Both the position numbers and the translations under genes were made by a program. DNA of 61,542 nucleotides from Frankiales bacterium (lineage in GTDB: Bacteria > Actinomycetota > Actinomycetes > S36-B12 > CAIYMF01): assembly GCA_016125335.1 (NCBI GenBank), contig WGLY01000029.1, positions 1 through 61,542 on the forward strand, given 5' to 3'. Positions 46,194-55,602 of this stretch are shown piece after piece (the stretch's first letter is position 1; each line of letters opens with the position of its first letter). The notes beneath the pieces are model-generated. The model was not told where the DNA came from, made no database searches, and saw only the letters and a program-made list of their open reading frames with translations.

Positions 46194-47432
46194 ATGTCTT
46201 TCACACCTGCGGTGCGCCGCGACCTGGCCGTCGTCGCCTCGGGCCGGGCGGCGAGCCTGGTCGGCGACGAGATCGCGCTCGTGACGCTGCTGCTGTGGGC
46301 CAGCGCCCGCGGCCACGGCCCGCTCGTCGTCGCCTCGCTCGTGATGGCCGCGGCCCTGCCCCAGCTACTGGCCGCGCCGGTGGCCGGCCTGCTCGCGGAC
46401 CGGCTCTCGGCCCGCCGGCTCGTGGCGACCGTCTCGGCGCTCCAGGCGGTGGTGTGCGCGGGGCTCGTGGCCGCGGTCGCCTCCGACGTCACGTGGCTCG
46501 TCGTCGCCGCGGTGCTGGCACTCAACCTCGGCCAGGCCGTGGTCGCGCCTGCGTGGCAGGCCCTCGTGCCCGCGATGGTCGGCGAGGAGGGGCTCGGCCG
46601 CGCGCTGGCCCTGCTCCAGACCACCACCGCCGGCGCCGGGCTCGTGGGGCCGGTGCTGGGCGGCCTGCTCGTCGGCGCCGTCGGGACGACGGGTGCGCTG
46701 ACCGTCGACGCCGTGTCGTTCCTCGCCCTGGCGGGCGCGGCGCTGATGCTGCGCGCGGACCGGCGTCCCGAGCCCGGTGCGGCGCCGGGGCGCGGCGAGC
46801 TGTGGGCCGGGCTGCGCCTGGTGTCGGGCGAGCCGCTGCTGCGCAGCGTCGTCGTGCTGCTCGTGGCGGTGGTGCTCGTGCTCGGCGCGGTGAACGTCGC
46901 CGAGGTGTTCCTGGTGACGCAGGTGCTCGGCGCCGGCCCGACGGCCTACGGCGTGTGCGGCGCGCTGTTCGCGGTGGGGCTCATGCTCGGCGCGTGGCTC
47001 GCGCGCCGCGACATGGAGGTGACCACCAGCGCCCGCCTGCTCGTGCTCGCCATGGCCGGCATGGCCGTCGCGATCGCCGCGCTCGGTCTGGCGCCCGGCA
47101 TCGTCGTGGCCGCCGCGGCCGGCTTCGGCGTCGGGATCGGCAACGGCGCGCTCAACGTGCTGGCCCAGACCATCGTGGTGCGCATCGCCCCTCAGGCCGT
47201 GCTCGGCCGGGTGTTCGCGGTGCTCCAGGGCGCGGCCGGCGCCGGGATGCTGGTGTCGACCGCCGTCGGCGGGCTGCTGCTGGGCCTGCTCTCGCCGCGC
47301 GCGGTGGTGACCGGCAGCGGCCTGGCGACCGTCGTCGTCGCCCTGCTCGTCGGGAGCCCACTGCTGCGCGGCGCGCGCCGTCCCGCGGACGGGCCCACCC
47401 CCCAGGAGACCCCGTCGTTACTGCCCGGATGA
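46194..47432 (+). CDS. MFS transporter
   Basis: A 412-residue major facilitator with about 12 hydrophobic segments. The loop between helices 2 and 3 has the family motif LLADRLSARRLVATVSALQ (Asp-Arg-x-x-x-Arg-Arg), and a repeat of the pattern, LPLG-like, follows in the second half. It looks like the DHA3/macrolide-efflux-type branch. The last residues, PSLLPG, and the stop codon are encoded by the left arm of palindromic element copy 5. The divergent winged-helix gene is its probable regulator. Substrate unknown. Confidence 0.88.
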   Translation: MSFTPAVRRDLAVVASGRAASLVGDEIALVTLLLWASARGHGPLVVASLVMAAALPQLLAAPVAGLLADRLSARRLVATVSALQAVVCAGLVAAVASDVTWLVVAAVLALNLGQAVVAPAWQALVPAMVGEEGLGRALALLQTTTAGAGLVGPVLGGLLVGAVGTTGALTVDAVSFLALAGAALMLRADRRPEPGAAPGRGELWAGLRLVSGEPLLRSVVVLLVAVVLVLGAVNVAEVFLVTQVLGAGPTAYGVCGALFAVGLMLGAWLARRDMEVTTSARLLVLAMAGMAVAIAALGLAPGIVVAAAAGFGVGIGNGALNVLAQTIVVRIAPQAVLGRVFAVLQGAAGAGMLVSTAVGGLLLGLLSPRAVVTGSGLATVVVALLVGSPLLRGARRPADGPTPQETPSLLPG

Positions 47433-47476
47433 CCGGAGTCCGGCGCGGTTTCCGGTCGTTGCGGCAGTAACGACGG
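47412..47476. repeat. Palindromic element, copy 5, supplying the end of the MFS gene
   Basis: Arms CCGTCGTTACTGCC (47412-47425) and GGCAGTAACGACGG (47463-47476), 14 bp perfect, with inner GACCGGA/TCCGGTC. The MFS stop TGA (47430-47432) is inside the element. Confidence 0.9.
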
Positions 47477-47479
47477 AGC

Positions 47480-47513
47480 GGACGGCCGGCGGTCTCGGAC
47501 CCGCCGGCCGTCC
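47480..47513. terminator. Strong hairpin between convergent genes
   Basis: GGACGGCCGGCGG (47480-47492) and CCGCCGGCCGTCC (47501-47513), 13 bp perfect, eight-base loop. It stands beside palindromic copy 5, four bases past the DUF5666 stop. Confidence 0.75.
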
Positions 47514-47517
47514 GGGC

Positions 47518-48252
47518 TCAGGCCGGACCGTTGCCCGGGCCGCCGGGCAGCTGGCCCGCGGGCACGATCGTGATCCGCGACGCCACGCGGTTGCCGTTGG
47601 CGTCTGTGGTGGACGCGATGGTCACCGTCGAGCCGACGGCGACGTCGGAGAGCTTGCCGTCGACGGTCTTCGACACCGTGGCCGTGCCGGGCACCGCGAC
47701 CGTCACAGACCCGGCCCGGGTGTCGACGGTGACGCTCGAGGGCGTCACGGCGGTGACCGTGCCGGCGAGCCCGCGCCCGAACCCGCCGAACCCGCCGCCG
47801 TCGCCCTGGCCCGCCCCCGCCCCGGTGCCCCCTGCCTGGCCGGCCCCGCCGCCCGGGGTGAACCCGCCCGCTCCGCCGGCGCCGCCGCAGAGACGGCTGA
47901 GGAACTGGCCCGGGCCGCTCGCGGACGTGCCGCAGGGCAGGGTGCCCGCCTGGGCCTCGGCGAAGGCGTCGGCGAGGGTGGCCGGGCCGGCGGCCATGGC
48001 GCGGCCCGCGAAGAACGCGCCCCCCGCGATCACCACGGCGCCGACGACGGCGCCCACGAGCACGTTGCGCCCGAGTCCGCCGCGAGGCTCGGGCCGGCCC
48101 TTCGAGCCCTCGACGATGTCCGCGATGTCGGGCATCGAGGGGCCGGAGTACGACGAGGACGCCGGCGCGGGCGGCACCGCGCCCGGCTCGGACAGCGGCG
48201 GGACGAACGACGGGCCGTTCCCGGATCCGTCGGGCGGGGTGGGCTGGGTCAT
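47518..48252 (-). CDS. Membrane-anchored DUF5666-domain protein
   Basis: 244 residues. A Pro/Ser-rich cytoplasmic tail of about 60 residues, one membrane helix (LVGAVVGAVVIAGGAFFAGR), a linker with one Cys pair, and a Gly-rich low-complexity stretch (about 125-160). A C-terminal beta domain follows: LAGTVTAVTPSSVTVDTRAG, VAVPGTATVSK and VAVGSTVTIAS, the DUF5666 pattern. ATG 48252 has AGGAGA upstream. It is the last gene behind the MacA/MacB-like genes and may be an accessory of that export system. Confidence 0.8.
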   Translation of the reverse strand: MTQPTPPDGSGNGPSFVPPLSEPGAVPPAPASSSYSGPSMPDIADIVEGSKGRPEPRGGLGRNVLVGAVVGAVVIAGGAFFAGRAMAAGPATLADAFAEAQAGTLPCGTSASGPGQFLSRLCGGAGGAGGFTPGGGAGQAGGTGAGAGQGDGGGFGGFGRGLAGTVTAVTPSSVTVDTRAGSVTVAVPGTATVSKTVDGKLSDVAVGSTVTIASTTDANGNRVASRITIVPAGQLPGGPGNGPA

Positions 48253-48264
48253 CACGGTCTCCTG

Positions 48265-48395
48265 GTGCGGTCGGGCCGGTCACTCGGTCGGCGAGGGCGG
48301 TGCGGTCGGTCGTGGGCGGCGGTGCGGTGCGGTCGGTCTGGCCGGTCGCGGGTTGTCGGGCGGTCAGGTCGGGCGGTCGGGTCGGTCGGCGGGCG
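48265..48395. repeat. Low-complexity GGTCG-rich stretch
   Basis: Between the permease stop (48401) and the DUF5666 start the sequence is made of near-copies of GGTCGG and GCGGTGCGGTC. No gene or hairpin of note. Confidence 0.5.
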
Positions 48396-48400
48396 GGGGG

Positions 48401-49618
48401 TCACTCGTAGCGGAGGGCCTCGACGGGGTCGAGGCGCGAGGCGGCGCGGGCCGGCCAGTAGCCGGCGACGACGCCGACCACGAGCGCGGAGACGAAGGCG
48501 AGGGCGATGCCGGACAGCGTCGGCGCGGCGGGCACGTTGACGGCAGTGCCCACCGGCCCGGTCACGGCCATCCCGAGCAGGACGCCGACCACCGCGCCGC
48601 CGAGCGTCACGATGATCGCCTCGACGAGGAACTGGCGGCCGATGTCGCGCCGGCGGGCGCCGATCGCCTTGCGGGTGCCGATCTCGCGCACCCGCTCGCG
48701 CACCGACACCAGCATCGTGTTGGCGATGCCGATGCCGCCGACGACCAGCGCGATCGCGGCGATGCCGATGAGGAAGTTGCGGATGGTCGCCGTCGTCGTC
48801 GACGCGACCGACAGGAGCTGGTCCTGGCTCACCATGCTGAAGTCGTCGCTGGCGGTGGAGCTCAGGTCGTGGCGGTAGCGCAGCAGCGCGGTGATCTCGC
48901 TCTCGACGTACGACAGCTGCGCCGGGTCCTTGAGCGAGACGCCGATGGTGCGCAGCGACGACGCGCCGGTGAACCGCGACTGCACCGCGCTGATCGGGGT
49001 GTAGACGGCGTCGTCCGGGTTGGCGAAGCCGACCCCGCCCTTGGGCTGGGTGACCCCGACGACGGTGAAGGGGATGCCGTTGATCGTCACGCTCTGCCCG
49101 ACGGCCTCCTGCGGCGTGAGGTTGAGGTTCGACACCGTGGTGGGGCCGAGGACCGCGACGCGCAGGCCCTTCTCGACCGAGACGTCGTTCAGGAACGTCC
49201 CGGCCTGGATCTCGTAGTTGCGCACCTGGGCCTCGGCCGGCGTGGTGCCGGTCATGCTCGTGGTGGTGTTGGTGCGCCCGTCGACGACGACGACGTTGGA
49301 CACCGACATCTCCGGCGCCACCGCCGCCACCCCGTCGAGCTTCGCGATCGCCGTGGCGTCGTCGAGGGTGAGCGTGCTCGCCGACCCGGCCGCCCCCCGC
49401 ACCCCGCCGACGAAGGTGCCGCCGGCGTTGACCGACAGCAGGTTGGTGCCGAGGCCGGCGATCTGCTGGGTGATGGCCGTCTGCGTGCCCTCGCCGACGC
49501 CGATGAGCGCGACGAGCGACGCGACGCCGATGATGACGCCGAGCGTCGTGAGCGCGGTGCGCAGCAGGTTGGTGCGCAGCCGTCGCACGGCCAGGCGCAG
49601 CGCCTCGGTGAAGCTCAC
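48401..49618 (-). CDS. MacB-like ABC transporter permease (FtsX superfamily)
   Basis: 405 residues. A first helix at about 20-42 (LRTALTTLGVIIGVASLVALIGVG), a large extracytoplasmic domain (about 45-275) of the MacB-PCD type, and three C-terminal helices around 280-400. The signature AIGARRRDIGRQFLVEAIIVTLGGAVVGVL is present (shown as RRRDIGRQFLVEAI). MacB-type proteins do mechanotransmission rather than channel transport, exporting peptides or antibiotics. It overlaps the ATPase gene by four bases (GTGA). Confidence 0.93.
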   Translation of the reverse strand: MSFTEALRLAVRRLRTNLLRTALTTLGVIIGVASLVALIGVGEGTQTAITQQIAGLGTNLLSVNAGGTFVGGVRGAAGSASTLTLDDATAIAKLDGVAAVAPEMSVSNVVVVDGRTNTTTSMTGTTPAEAQVRNYEIQAGTFLNDVSVEKGLRVAVLGPTTVSNLNLTPQEAVGQSVTINGIPFTVVGVTQPKGGVGFANPDDAVYTPISAVQSRFTGASSLRTIGVSLKDPAQLSYVESEITALLRYRHDLSSTASDDFSMVSQDQLLSVASTTTATIRNFLIGIAAIALVVGGIGIANTMLVSVRERVREIGTRKAIGARRRDIGRQFLVEAIIVTLGGAVVGVLLGMAVTGPVGTAVNVPAAPTLSGIALAFVSALVVGVVAGYWPARAASRLDPVEALRYE

Positions 49619-50397
49619 GGCTCCACGCTCCCGGCGTGGTCGAGGTAGGCGGGCGCGGGAGCCCCCTCCTCCACGAGCAGCCCGTCCTCCACCCGCAGCA
49701 CGCGCGCGGCCCGGTCGGCGATGCGCTGGTCGTGCGTGATCGTCACGAGCGTGAGCCCCTCCGCCTGGAGCTCCTGGAGCAGCGAGAACACGTCGGCGCT
49801 CGAGCGCGAGTCGAGGTTGCCGGTCGGCTCGTCGGCGAGGATCACGGCCGGCCGGGTCACCAGCGCGCGTGCGATCGCGACGCGCTGGCGCTGTCCGCCG
49901 GACAGCTGGGACGGGTCGTGGTGCAGCCGGTCCTGCAGCCCCACGCGCACGAGCGACTCCTCCGCGCGCTCGAGCCGCTCCCGGCGCTTGACCCCGGCGT
50001 ACACGAGCGGCGCGGCGACGTTCTCGAGCGCGGACTCGCCGGCCACGAGGTTGAAGCTCTGGAAGATGAACCCGATGGCGCGGTTGCGCAGCGCTGCGAG
50101 CCGGTCGTCGTCGAGGGTGTCGGTGTCGACGCCGGCGAACAGGTACTGGCCGCCGGACGGCCGGTCGAGCAGGCCGAGGATGTGCAGCAGCGTCGACTTG
50201 CCCGAGCCGGACGGCCCGATGATCGCGACGTTCTCGCCGAGCCGGATGCGGAAGCTGACGCCGCGCAGCGCCGCCACCTCGCTGTCGCCCATCGAGTACA
50301 CGCGGGTGAGGTCGCGGCCCTCGATGAGGGGCGGCTCCTCGAGCACGGTCGGGGTGTCGGCGGCGAAGCCCGCCGGGGCGGGATCGAGGTCAGCCAC
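49615..50397 (-). CDS. MacB/LolD-like ABC transporter ATP-binding protein
   Basis: 260 residues. Walker [10 protein letters not shown], signature [15 protein letters not shown], Walker [13 protein letters not shown], and the switch His in ITHDQRIAD. The segment [20 protein letters not shown] is characteristic of the MacB/LolD branch. I start at GTG 50397, which overlaps the end of the adaptor gene by eight bases; a longer upstream frame is Gly/Ala-rich and lacks family support. It pairs with the adjacent permease. Confidence 0.93.
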   Translation of the reverse strand: MADLDPAPAGFAADTPTVLEEPPLIEGRDLTRVYSMGDSEVAALRGVSFRIRLGENVAIIGPSGSGKSTLLHILGLLDRPSGGQYLFAGVDTDTLDDDRLAALRNRAIGFIFQSFNLVAGESALENVAAPLVYAGVKRRERLERAEESLVRVGLQDRLHHDPSQLSGGQRQRVAIARALVTRPAVILADEPTGNLDSRSSADVFSLLQELQAEGLTLVTITHDQRIADRAARVLRVEDGLLVEEGAPAPAYLDHAGSVEP

Positions 50398-51856
50398 CGG
50401 GCCGCCCCCCGCCGAACCCGCCGCCGAAGCGCCCGCCGCCGCCGGTGAGACCACCGACGCCGCCCACCCCGGTCGTCGTGGACGCCGTCGGGTTCACCAC
50501 GCCGGTCACCACGACCTGCCCCACGGACAGCCCGCTGATGATCTCGGTGGCCGAGTTGGTCGACAGCCCGATGTTCACCGGCGTCGACACCGGCGACCCG
50601 TTCACCATCAGCTGCACCGTGGTGCTGCCCGCGGTGCCCTGGATCGCCGTGGTGGGCACGTAGAGCACGTTGGTGGCCTTCGCCGTCGCGATCGAGATCG
50701 ACGCCGACATGCCCGGCAGCGTCCCCTTCGGGGTGGACGAGAGCGTGAGCGAGAGCGGGAAGGTCACCGCGCCCGACGACGAGCCGGAGTTGGCCGCGGT
50801 GGGCAGCGCGGTCACCTTCGCCGGCACCGTGGTGCCGAGCGCGGTGACGGTCACCTGCGCGGTCTGCCCGAGCCGGAGGTTGGCGACGTCCTGCTCGGCG
50901 ACGTCGGCGGTCACGGTGAGCGCGTCGGACCGCAGCGTGACGGCGTTGGCCGAGGGCGGCGCCTGGCCGACGGTGAGGTCGACCGCGGTGACGTAGCCGG
51001 ACACCGGCGCCGTGATCGTCGAGGCCGCCGCCGCGGAACGCGCGGTCGCGAGGTTGGCACGTGCGGTGGTGACCTGGTTCTGCGCCTGGGTGAGCGAGGC
51101 CTCGGCCTGCGCGAGCGAGGCGGCGTTGGCCGCGTCCGTGGCGGAGGTGTCCGAGGCCTGCGCGACGGCCTGCTGGTCCTGCGCGATGGCGGCGTCGTCG
51201 TGGGCGACCTTGGCCTGCGCCTGGGCGACGGCGAGCCGGTCGGCCTGGATCGTGGCGGCGGGCGCCTTGGCCGCCTGGTCCGCGGCGAGCTTCTTCTGCG
51301 CCTGGCCCAGCGCCGTCGTGTCGACCGCGAGCTGGGCCCGGTCCACCTGGAGCTGCGCCTGGGCGCTGGCCACGGCCGTGCTCGGGGAGGTCTGCGACGC
51401 GATCTTGGCGCGGGTGGAGGTGAGCTGCGCCTGGGCCGAGGTCACCTGCGCCAGCGCGGTGGTCAGCTGCGCCTGCGCGGACGTGATCGCGGCGCTGGAC
51501 CCCGCGGTGCTCTCCCGGGCCAGCACCTGGCCGCGGCGCACGTGCTGGCCGGTGCTCACGTAGACCGCGGTGACGGTGTTCGAGGAGCTCCCGCTCGACG
51601 CGTTCGACCCGGTGCTGCCGTTGCCGGACGAGGACGTCGAGGTCGACGTGGTGACCGTCGTCGTGCCGAACGCCATCGCGTAGGTGGCGGCGGCGCCGAT
51701 GGTGCCGGTGGCCGCGATCGTGGAGGTGACGTCGCCCTGCTGGACGGCGCTCGTCAGGTACTGCGTGGTCGACGCGTCGGACTGGCGGTGCCCGAGGAAC
51801 CAGTAGCCGCCGAGGGCCACGACCAGCACGAGGGCGACGACGAGCACGCGTTTCAT
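50390..51856 (-). CDS. MacA-like periplasmic adaptor (HlyD family)
   Basis: 488 residues. An N-terminal anchor helix, [18 protein letters not shown]; a Ser/Thr/Asn-rich loop (for example [19 protein letters not shown]); lipoyl-like half-motifs [16 protein letters not shown] and [16 protein letters not shown]; a long Ala/Gln coiled coil between them (about 125-275); and beta domains after. A Gly-rich tail ([15 protein letters not shown]) ends it. This is the adaptor of MacAB-type export; in a Gram-positive it cannot reach an outer membrane, so it probably passes substrate to the wall. First gene of a four-gene operon. Confidence 0.9.
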   Translation of the reverse strand: MKRVLVVALVLVVALGGYWFLGHRQSDASTTQYLTSAVQQGDVTSTIAATGTIGAAATYAMAFGTTTVTTSTSTSSSGNGSTGSNASSGSSSNTVTAVYVSTGQHVRRGQVLARESTAGSSAAITSAQAQLTTALAQVTSAQAQLTSTRAKIASQTSPSTAVASAQAQLQVDRAQLAVDTTALGQAQKKLAADQAAKAPAATIQADRLAVAQAQAKVAHDDAAIAQDQQAVAQASDTSATDAANAASLAQAEASLTQAQNQVTTARANLATARSAAAASTITAPVSGYVTAVDLTVGQAPPSANAVTLRSDALTVTADVAEQDVANLRLGQTAQVTVTALGTTVPAKVTALPTAANSGSSSGAVTFPLSLTLSSTPKGTLPGMSASISIATAKATNVLYVPTTAIQGTAGSTTVQLMVNGSPVSTPVNIGLSTNSATEIISGLSVGQVVVTGVVNPTASTTTGVGGVGGLTGGGGRFGGGFGGGRPGG

Positions 51857-51899
51857 GACCGCAGTGCTACGGGACCCGGTTGGCAGTTGCCCGGGGGAG

Positions 51900-51917
51900 T
51901 CCTGAGAGGTTCCTGAG
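51900..51917. promoter_or_regulatory. Direct repeat TCCTGAG with 11-bp spacing upstream of the MacA-like gene
   Basis: TCCTGAG at 51900-51906 and 51911-51917, one helical turn apart, 44-61 bases before the ATG. TAGCAC lies seven bases before that ATG. The layout matches sites for OmpR/PhoB-type response regulators. Confidence 0.5.
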
Positions 51918-51935
51918 CATCGGCCGCCCGGCTCC

Positions 51936-51972
51936 GACGCCGGCGGCGACCGGCCCGCGCGGGGCCGGCGTC
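51936..51972 (-). terminator. Hairpin after dcd
   Basis: GACGCCGGC (51936-51944) pairs with GCCGGCGTC (51964-51972); an alternative inner stem is CCGGCC/GGCCGG. Four bases past the dcd stop. Confidence 0.6.
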
Positions 51973-51976
51973 CGGC

Positions 51977-52552
51977 TCAGATCTCGGTGCGGTGGAAGTT
52001 GAGGTGGCTCTTGCTCGGCGTCGGCCCCCGCTGGCCCTGGTAGCGCGAGCCGTACTGCGCGGAGCCGTAGGGGTGCTCGGCCGGGCTGGAGAGCCGGAAC
52101 AGGCACAGCTGGCCGATCTTCATGCCCGGCCACAGCTTGATCGGCAGGGTCGCGACGTTGGACAGCTCGAGGGTGACGTGGCCGCTGAACCCGGGGTCGA
52201 TGAAGCCTGCGGTGGAGTGGGTGAGCAGGCCGAGCCGGCCCAGCGACGACTTGCCCTCGAGCCGGCCGGCGATGTCGTCCGGCAGCGTGACGACCTCGTA
52301 CGTCGAGGCCAGCACGAACTCGCCGGGGTGCAGGATGAACGGCTCGCCCTTGGCCGGCTCGACCAGGCGGGTGAGCTCGGGCTGCTCCTCGGCCGGGTCG
52401 ATGTGCGGGTAGCGGTGGTTCTCGAACACGCGGAAGTACACGTCCATGCGCACGTCGACGCTCGAGGGCTGCACCATCGCCTCGTCGAACGGCTCGAGGA
52501 CGACGCGCCCGGAGGCGAGCTCGGCTCGGATGTCGCGGTCCGACAGCAGCAC
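51977..52552 (-). CDS. dcd: dCTP deaminase
   Basis: Converts dCTP to dUTP, or directly to dUMP in the bifunctional actinobacterial form. 191 residues: the opening [35 protein letters not shown], the nucleotide motif [33 protein letters not shown], and the C-terminal lid [20 protein letters not shown]. Start at GTG 52552; the frame continues upstream without family similarity. The stop is followed by a terminator hairpin. Confidence 0.95.
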   Translation of the reverse strand: MLLSDRDIRAELASGRVVLEPFDEAMVQPSSVDVRMDVYFRVFENHRYPHIDPAEEQPELTRLVEPAKGEPFILHPGEFVLASTYEVVTLPDDIAGRLEGKSSLGRLGLLTHSTAGFIDPGFSGHVTLELSNVATLPIKLWPGMKIGQLCLFRLSSPAEHPYGSAQYGSRYQGQRGPTPSKSHLNFHRTEI

Positions 52553-52623
52553 GGGTACTCCTTGGTCGAGGGACGCCGAGAATCTATCGGTCGCCCGCCT
52601 CGCCAGGCATCGCCGTGCGCCGG

Positions 52624-53736
52624 TCAGCCGGCGGTGCAGGCGACGGCTCCGTCGGGCTGCGCCGAGCACCGGGCGTGCACGGCCGACTGCACGACGGCCG
52701 CGGGCACGGCGTCGACCACGGTGCGCGACACGGCCGACTCACCGATCACCGTGCCGGCCGGGATCCCGTCGAGCGCGGTGACGGCCACCTCCCGCTCCCC
52801 CACCAGCTCGCCGGTGGCCGGGTCCACCACGATCTCCTGCCGGATCCCGTCCACCGCCTCGGAGTACGACAGGGCCACTCCGGAGCGCGCCCCGACCGCC
52901 GCGGTCCGGTCGCTCACCTCGACCCCCGGCACGGTGGCGAGCACCCGGTAGAGCGCGGCGCGCAGGTCGGCCGGCACCAGTCCGGTGCGCAGCAGGTCCG
53001 CCGCGTAGACGAAGGCCTCGCCGTCGGCCGACGAGCCGTGGCCAGCGGCCGCGGCGTACAGGGCGTCGCGCAGGGCCTGAGGATCGAGAGGCAGAGCCGC
53101 GACGAACTCGGGGCTGGGGGTCTGCCACGAGCCGGGCAGCGCGTCCGGGGCCAGGTCGCTGGTCCAGGTGCGCGCGGGGGAGGTCACCACTGCGGGGTCC
53201 CATGCCAGCCCGGAGAGCGTGCGGAGGATGCGCGTGGCGTCGGTGACCGTGTAGCCGGGGCGCGATCCGTCGACGGCGAGGTAGTCGGTGGAGTCCGCCG
53301 ACACCAGCACCGCCGAGGGCCCGCCGCCGCCGGCGGCGGCGTCCGCGGTGGCGCCCGGCGACGTCTCGGCCAGGGCGAAGCCCGTGCGCGAGATGCGCCA
53401 CCACTGGTCCGGGGCGGCAGCCGGGTCGCTGGTGTGGATCGCCCCGGCCGCCCGGGTGAGCAGCGACGCCGCCTCGGCCGAGGCCGACGGTGCCCGGGTG
53501 AGGGCGGGTGCGAGCAGAGCGGCGAGGGTGAGCGCGGCCACGGCTGGCACCGCCCACCGGCCGACCCGGCCCACCCGGCCTCGTGTCCGGCGGCTCACCG
53601 CGCCAGCCGCGGGTGCCGCCGCGGCGGCGTCCTCGAGCACCCGGCGGGCCATGGCGCGCAACGCCGCCGGGTCGAGGCTGCGGTCGCTCGCGGCAGGGTC
53701 GACGGTGTGCAGGCGCTCGCGCAGGTCGGTGCTCAT
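52624..53736 (-). CDS. CU044_5270-family membrane protein, ECF sigma-factor partner
   Basis: 370 residues. A cytoplasmic part of about 60 residues ([22 protein letters not shown]), one membrane helix ([18 protein letters not shown]) and a large outer domain with [53 protein letters not shown] and [20 protein letters not shown]. This order is the CU044_5270 family, which is almost always next to a sigma factor. The ATG overlaps the sigma gene by four bases. Probably a membrane regulator; the usual zinc anti-sigma motif is absent. Confidence 0.85.
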   Translation of the reverse strand: MSTDLRERLHTVDPAASDRSLDPAALRAMARRVLEDAAAAAPAAGAVSRRTRGRVGRVGRWAVPAVAALTLAALLAPALTRAPSASAEAASLLTRAAGAIHTSDPAAAPDQWWRISRTGFALAETSPGATADAAAGGGGPSAVLVSADSTDYLAVDGSRPGYTVTDATRILRTLSGLAWDPAVVTSPARTWTSDLAPDALPGSWQTPSPEFVAALPLDPQALRDALYAAAAGHGSSADGEAFVYAADLLRTGLVPADLRAALYRVLATVPGVEVSDRTAAVGARSGVALSYSEAVDGIRQEIVVDPATGELVGEREVAVTALDGIPAGTVIGESAVSRTVVDAVPAAVVQSAVHARCSAQPDGAVACTAG

Positions 53737-54353
53737 CGGGGCTCCTCGGTCAGGGGGAACTGCCGCGGCGCGGGGACGGCGCGGCGGGGGACGACAGGAC
53801 GGGCAGGGGCGGGTGCGGCCTCGGGACCGGCGGCCCCGTCGGTGAGCAGCACCGACGCGGCACGACGCCGGGCCCGGTGCAGCCGGACACGGGCGGCCGC
53901 CGCGGTCACGCCGAGGACGTAGGCGATCTCGGCCGGCTCGAGCTGCTCCCAGGCCCAGAGCCTGAGCACCTCGGCGTCGCGGTCGGACAGGCCGGCCAGG
54001 GCACGCGCCACCGCGTCGGCGTCGTCCAGGCGCGCGGCGACCGCGTCCGCGGGGTCGTCGGTGCGCCCGTCCGGCATCTCGATCGAGGCCGCTCGGGCGG
54101 CGAGGGCGGTGCGGCGGCTGCGGCTGCGGTGCTCGTGCAGCACCAGGTGGCTGGCGGTGCGGTAGAGCCAGGGCAACGCCGGCTCGGGCACCCGGTCGCG
54201 GTAGCGCCACGCCGCAGCGAACACCTCCGCGGCGACGTCGTCGGCGTCCTGGGGGACGCGTCGTCGGGCGTAGGCCAGCACGGTGTTGCCGTGGCGCAGC
54301 ACGAGAGCCTCGAGCCAGGCCTCGTCCCGGCACGGCCGCTCGGCGTCGCTCAT
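53733..54353 (-). CDS. ECF-type RNA polymerase sigma factor
   Basis: 206 residues. Region 2: VLAYARRRVPQDADDVAAEVFAAAWR and PALPWLYRTASHLVLHEHRS. Region 4: LAGLSDRDAEVLRLWAWEQLEPAEIAYVLG then AAAARVRLHRARRRA (helix-turn-helix). A Pro/Ala-rich C-terminal extension of about 30 residues follows. It is translationally coupled to the CU044_5270-family gene (ATGA). This is the second sigma-factor/membrane-partner pair in the window. Confidence 0.9.
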   Translation of the reverse strand: MSDAERPCRDEAWLEALVLRHGNTVLAYARRRVPQDADDVAAEVFAAAWRYRDRVPEPALPWLYRTASHLVLHEHRSRSRRTALAARAASIEMPDGRTDDPADAVAARLDDADAVARALAGLSDRDAEVLRLWAWEQLEPAEIAYVLGVTAAAARVRLHRARRRAASVLLTDGAAGPEAAPAPARPVVPRRAVPAPRQFPLTEEPR

Positions 54354-54411
54354 GCCCGTGTGTTCCCGGCCGGCCGTCCGCCGTTACAGCTCCGACGACG
54401 ACAGCCCGGCA

Positions 54412-55602
54412 TCAGTCGCGGCCGAGCATCCGGCGGATGCGCTCGCCGGCGCCGGACAGCGGGTCGACGGCGTCGTCCTCGAGCGGCTCGCCCATGGCGT
54501 CCTCCACGGTGCGGACCCGCCGCGGGCCCTCCGCCACGGACTCGCGCAGCTGCTCGAGCCGGCCGAGCAGGGTGAGGCTGTCGAGGGCGGCGACGACGTC
54601 GCCGGAGGCCGTGGTGACCTCGACCGCCACCCGGACGTCCTCGGCCATGCGGTCGCTGGCGTCGAGGGTGTCCTCGTCGAGACCGTGCAGGGAGACGGCG
54701 CGCAGCAGCGAGCCGAGCTCGCCGAGCAGGTCCGCGAGCACCGCCCGCGGGAGGGCCGGCGCCGGGCCGGGCCGGTCGTAGACGCGGTCGACGCTGCCCG
54801 CCAGCGAGCGGCAGTGGATGGCGAGCCGGGTGAGCCACACCATGCGGTCCTCGAGCTGCTCGAGCTCGACGCCGAGCGCGCGGGCCCGCGGGTTGAACCG
54901 GGTGGACTCCGCGGCCTGGGTGACGGCGTCGCGCACGGACACGGCGCGCACGCGCAGCGCGCGGCTGGAGCGGATGAACGCGTGGCGGGTGTCGTCGTGC
55001 AGCGGCACGGGGTGCGTCCCCGCCTCGGCCGCCACCTGCGCCAGCAGGCCGGCCAGCTCGTCGGCATAGGCCGCGAGCTCCACCCGCGCCTCGTCCAGGC
55101 GCGGCCGCGGCGGCAGCACGAACACCGCGGCGACCCCGACCACCGCGCCGAGCGCGACGTCGAGCACGCGCCACAGGTCCACGCTGAGGTCGCCCGGCCC
55201 GAGCGCCAGCACGAAGACGACGGCCACCGGGATCTGCAGCTGGCCGGTCATGCCGACCGGCAGCGCCCGCGCGGCGAGCAGGCTCACCAGCACCGCGACG
55301 AACACCGACCACCACGTGACCGGCAGCCAGGTGACGTACACCGTCGCCGCGAGCACGCCCAGGCCGGTGCCCAGCACCCGCTGCGCCGTGACCCCCAGCG
55401 TGGTGAAGGGGCTCGACTGCACCACGAACAGCGTGGTGATGGGCGCGAAGATCGGCAGGGCCGAGCCGGACACGGCGCGGGCCAGCAGGTACGACAGCGT
55501 GGTCGCGAGCGAGATCCGCAGGATCAGCGAGAGCGAGTCGATCGGGCGCATCCGCGAGGTGAGGGCCGCCTGCAGCCCCAGCTCCGCGCGCGACGTGGAC
55601 AC
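54412..55602 (-). CDS. FUSC-family membrane protein
   Basis: 396 residues. The first 165 residues hold about five or six helices, including SLATTLSYLLARAVSG, ALPIFAPITTLFVVQSSPFTTLG and RVLGTGLGVLAATVYVTW, the FUSC/aromatic-acid-exporter (AaeB-like) pattern. The remaining 230 residues are a cytoplasmic, helical domain, RVELAAYADELAGLLAQVAAEA onward. Likely exports or senses small aromatic or envelope-related compounds; substrate unknown. It lies 58 bases downstream of the sigma gene start, transcribed the same way. Confidence 0.82.
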   Translation of the reverse strand: MSTSRAELGLQAALTSRMRPIDSLSLILRISLATTLSYLLARAVSGSALPIFAPITTLFVVQSSPFTTLGVTAQRVLGTGLGVLAATVYVTWLPVTWWSVFVAVLVSLLAARALPVGMTGQLQIPVAVVFVLALGPGDLSVDLWRVLDVALGAVVGVAAVFVLPPRPRLDEARVELAAYADELAGLLAQVAAEAGTHPVPLHDDTRHAFIRSSRALRVRAVSVRDAVTQAAESTRFNPRARALGVELEQLEDRMVWLTRLAIHCRSLAGSVDRVYDRPGPAPALPRAVLADLLGELGSLLRAVSLHGLDEDTLDASDRMAEDVRVAVEVTTASGDVVAALDSLTLLGRLEQLRESVAEGPRRVRTVEDAMGEPLEDDAVDPLSGAGERIRRMLGRD

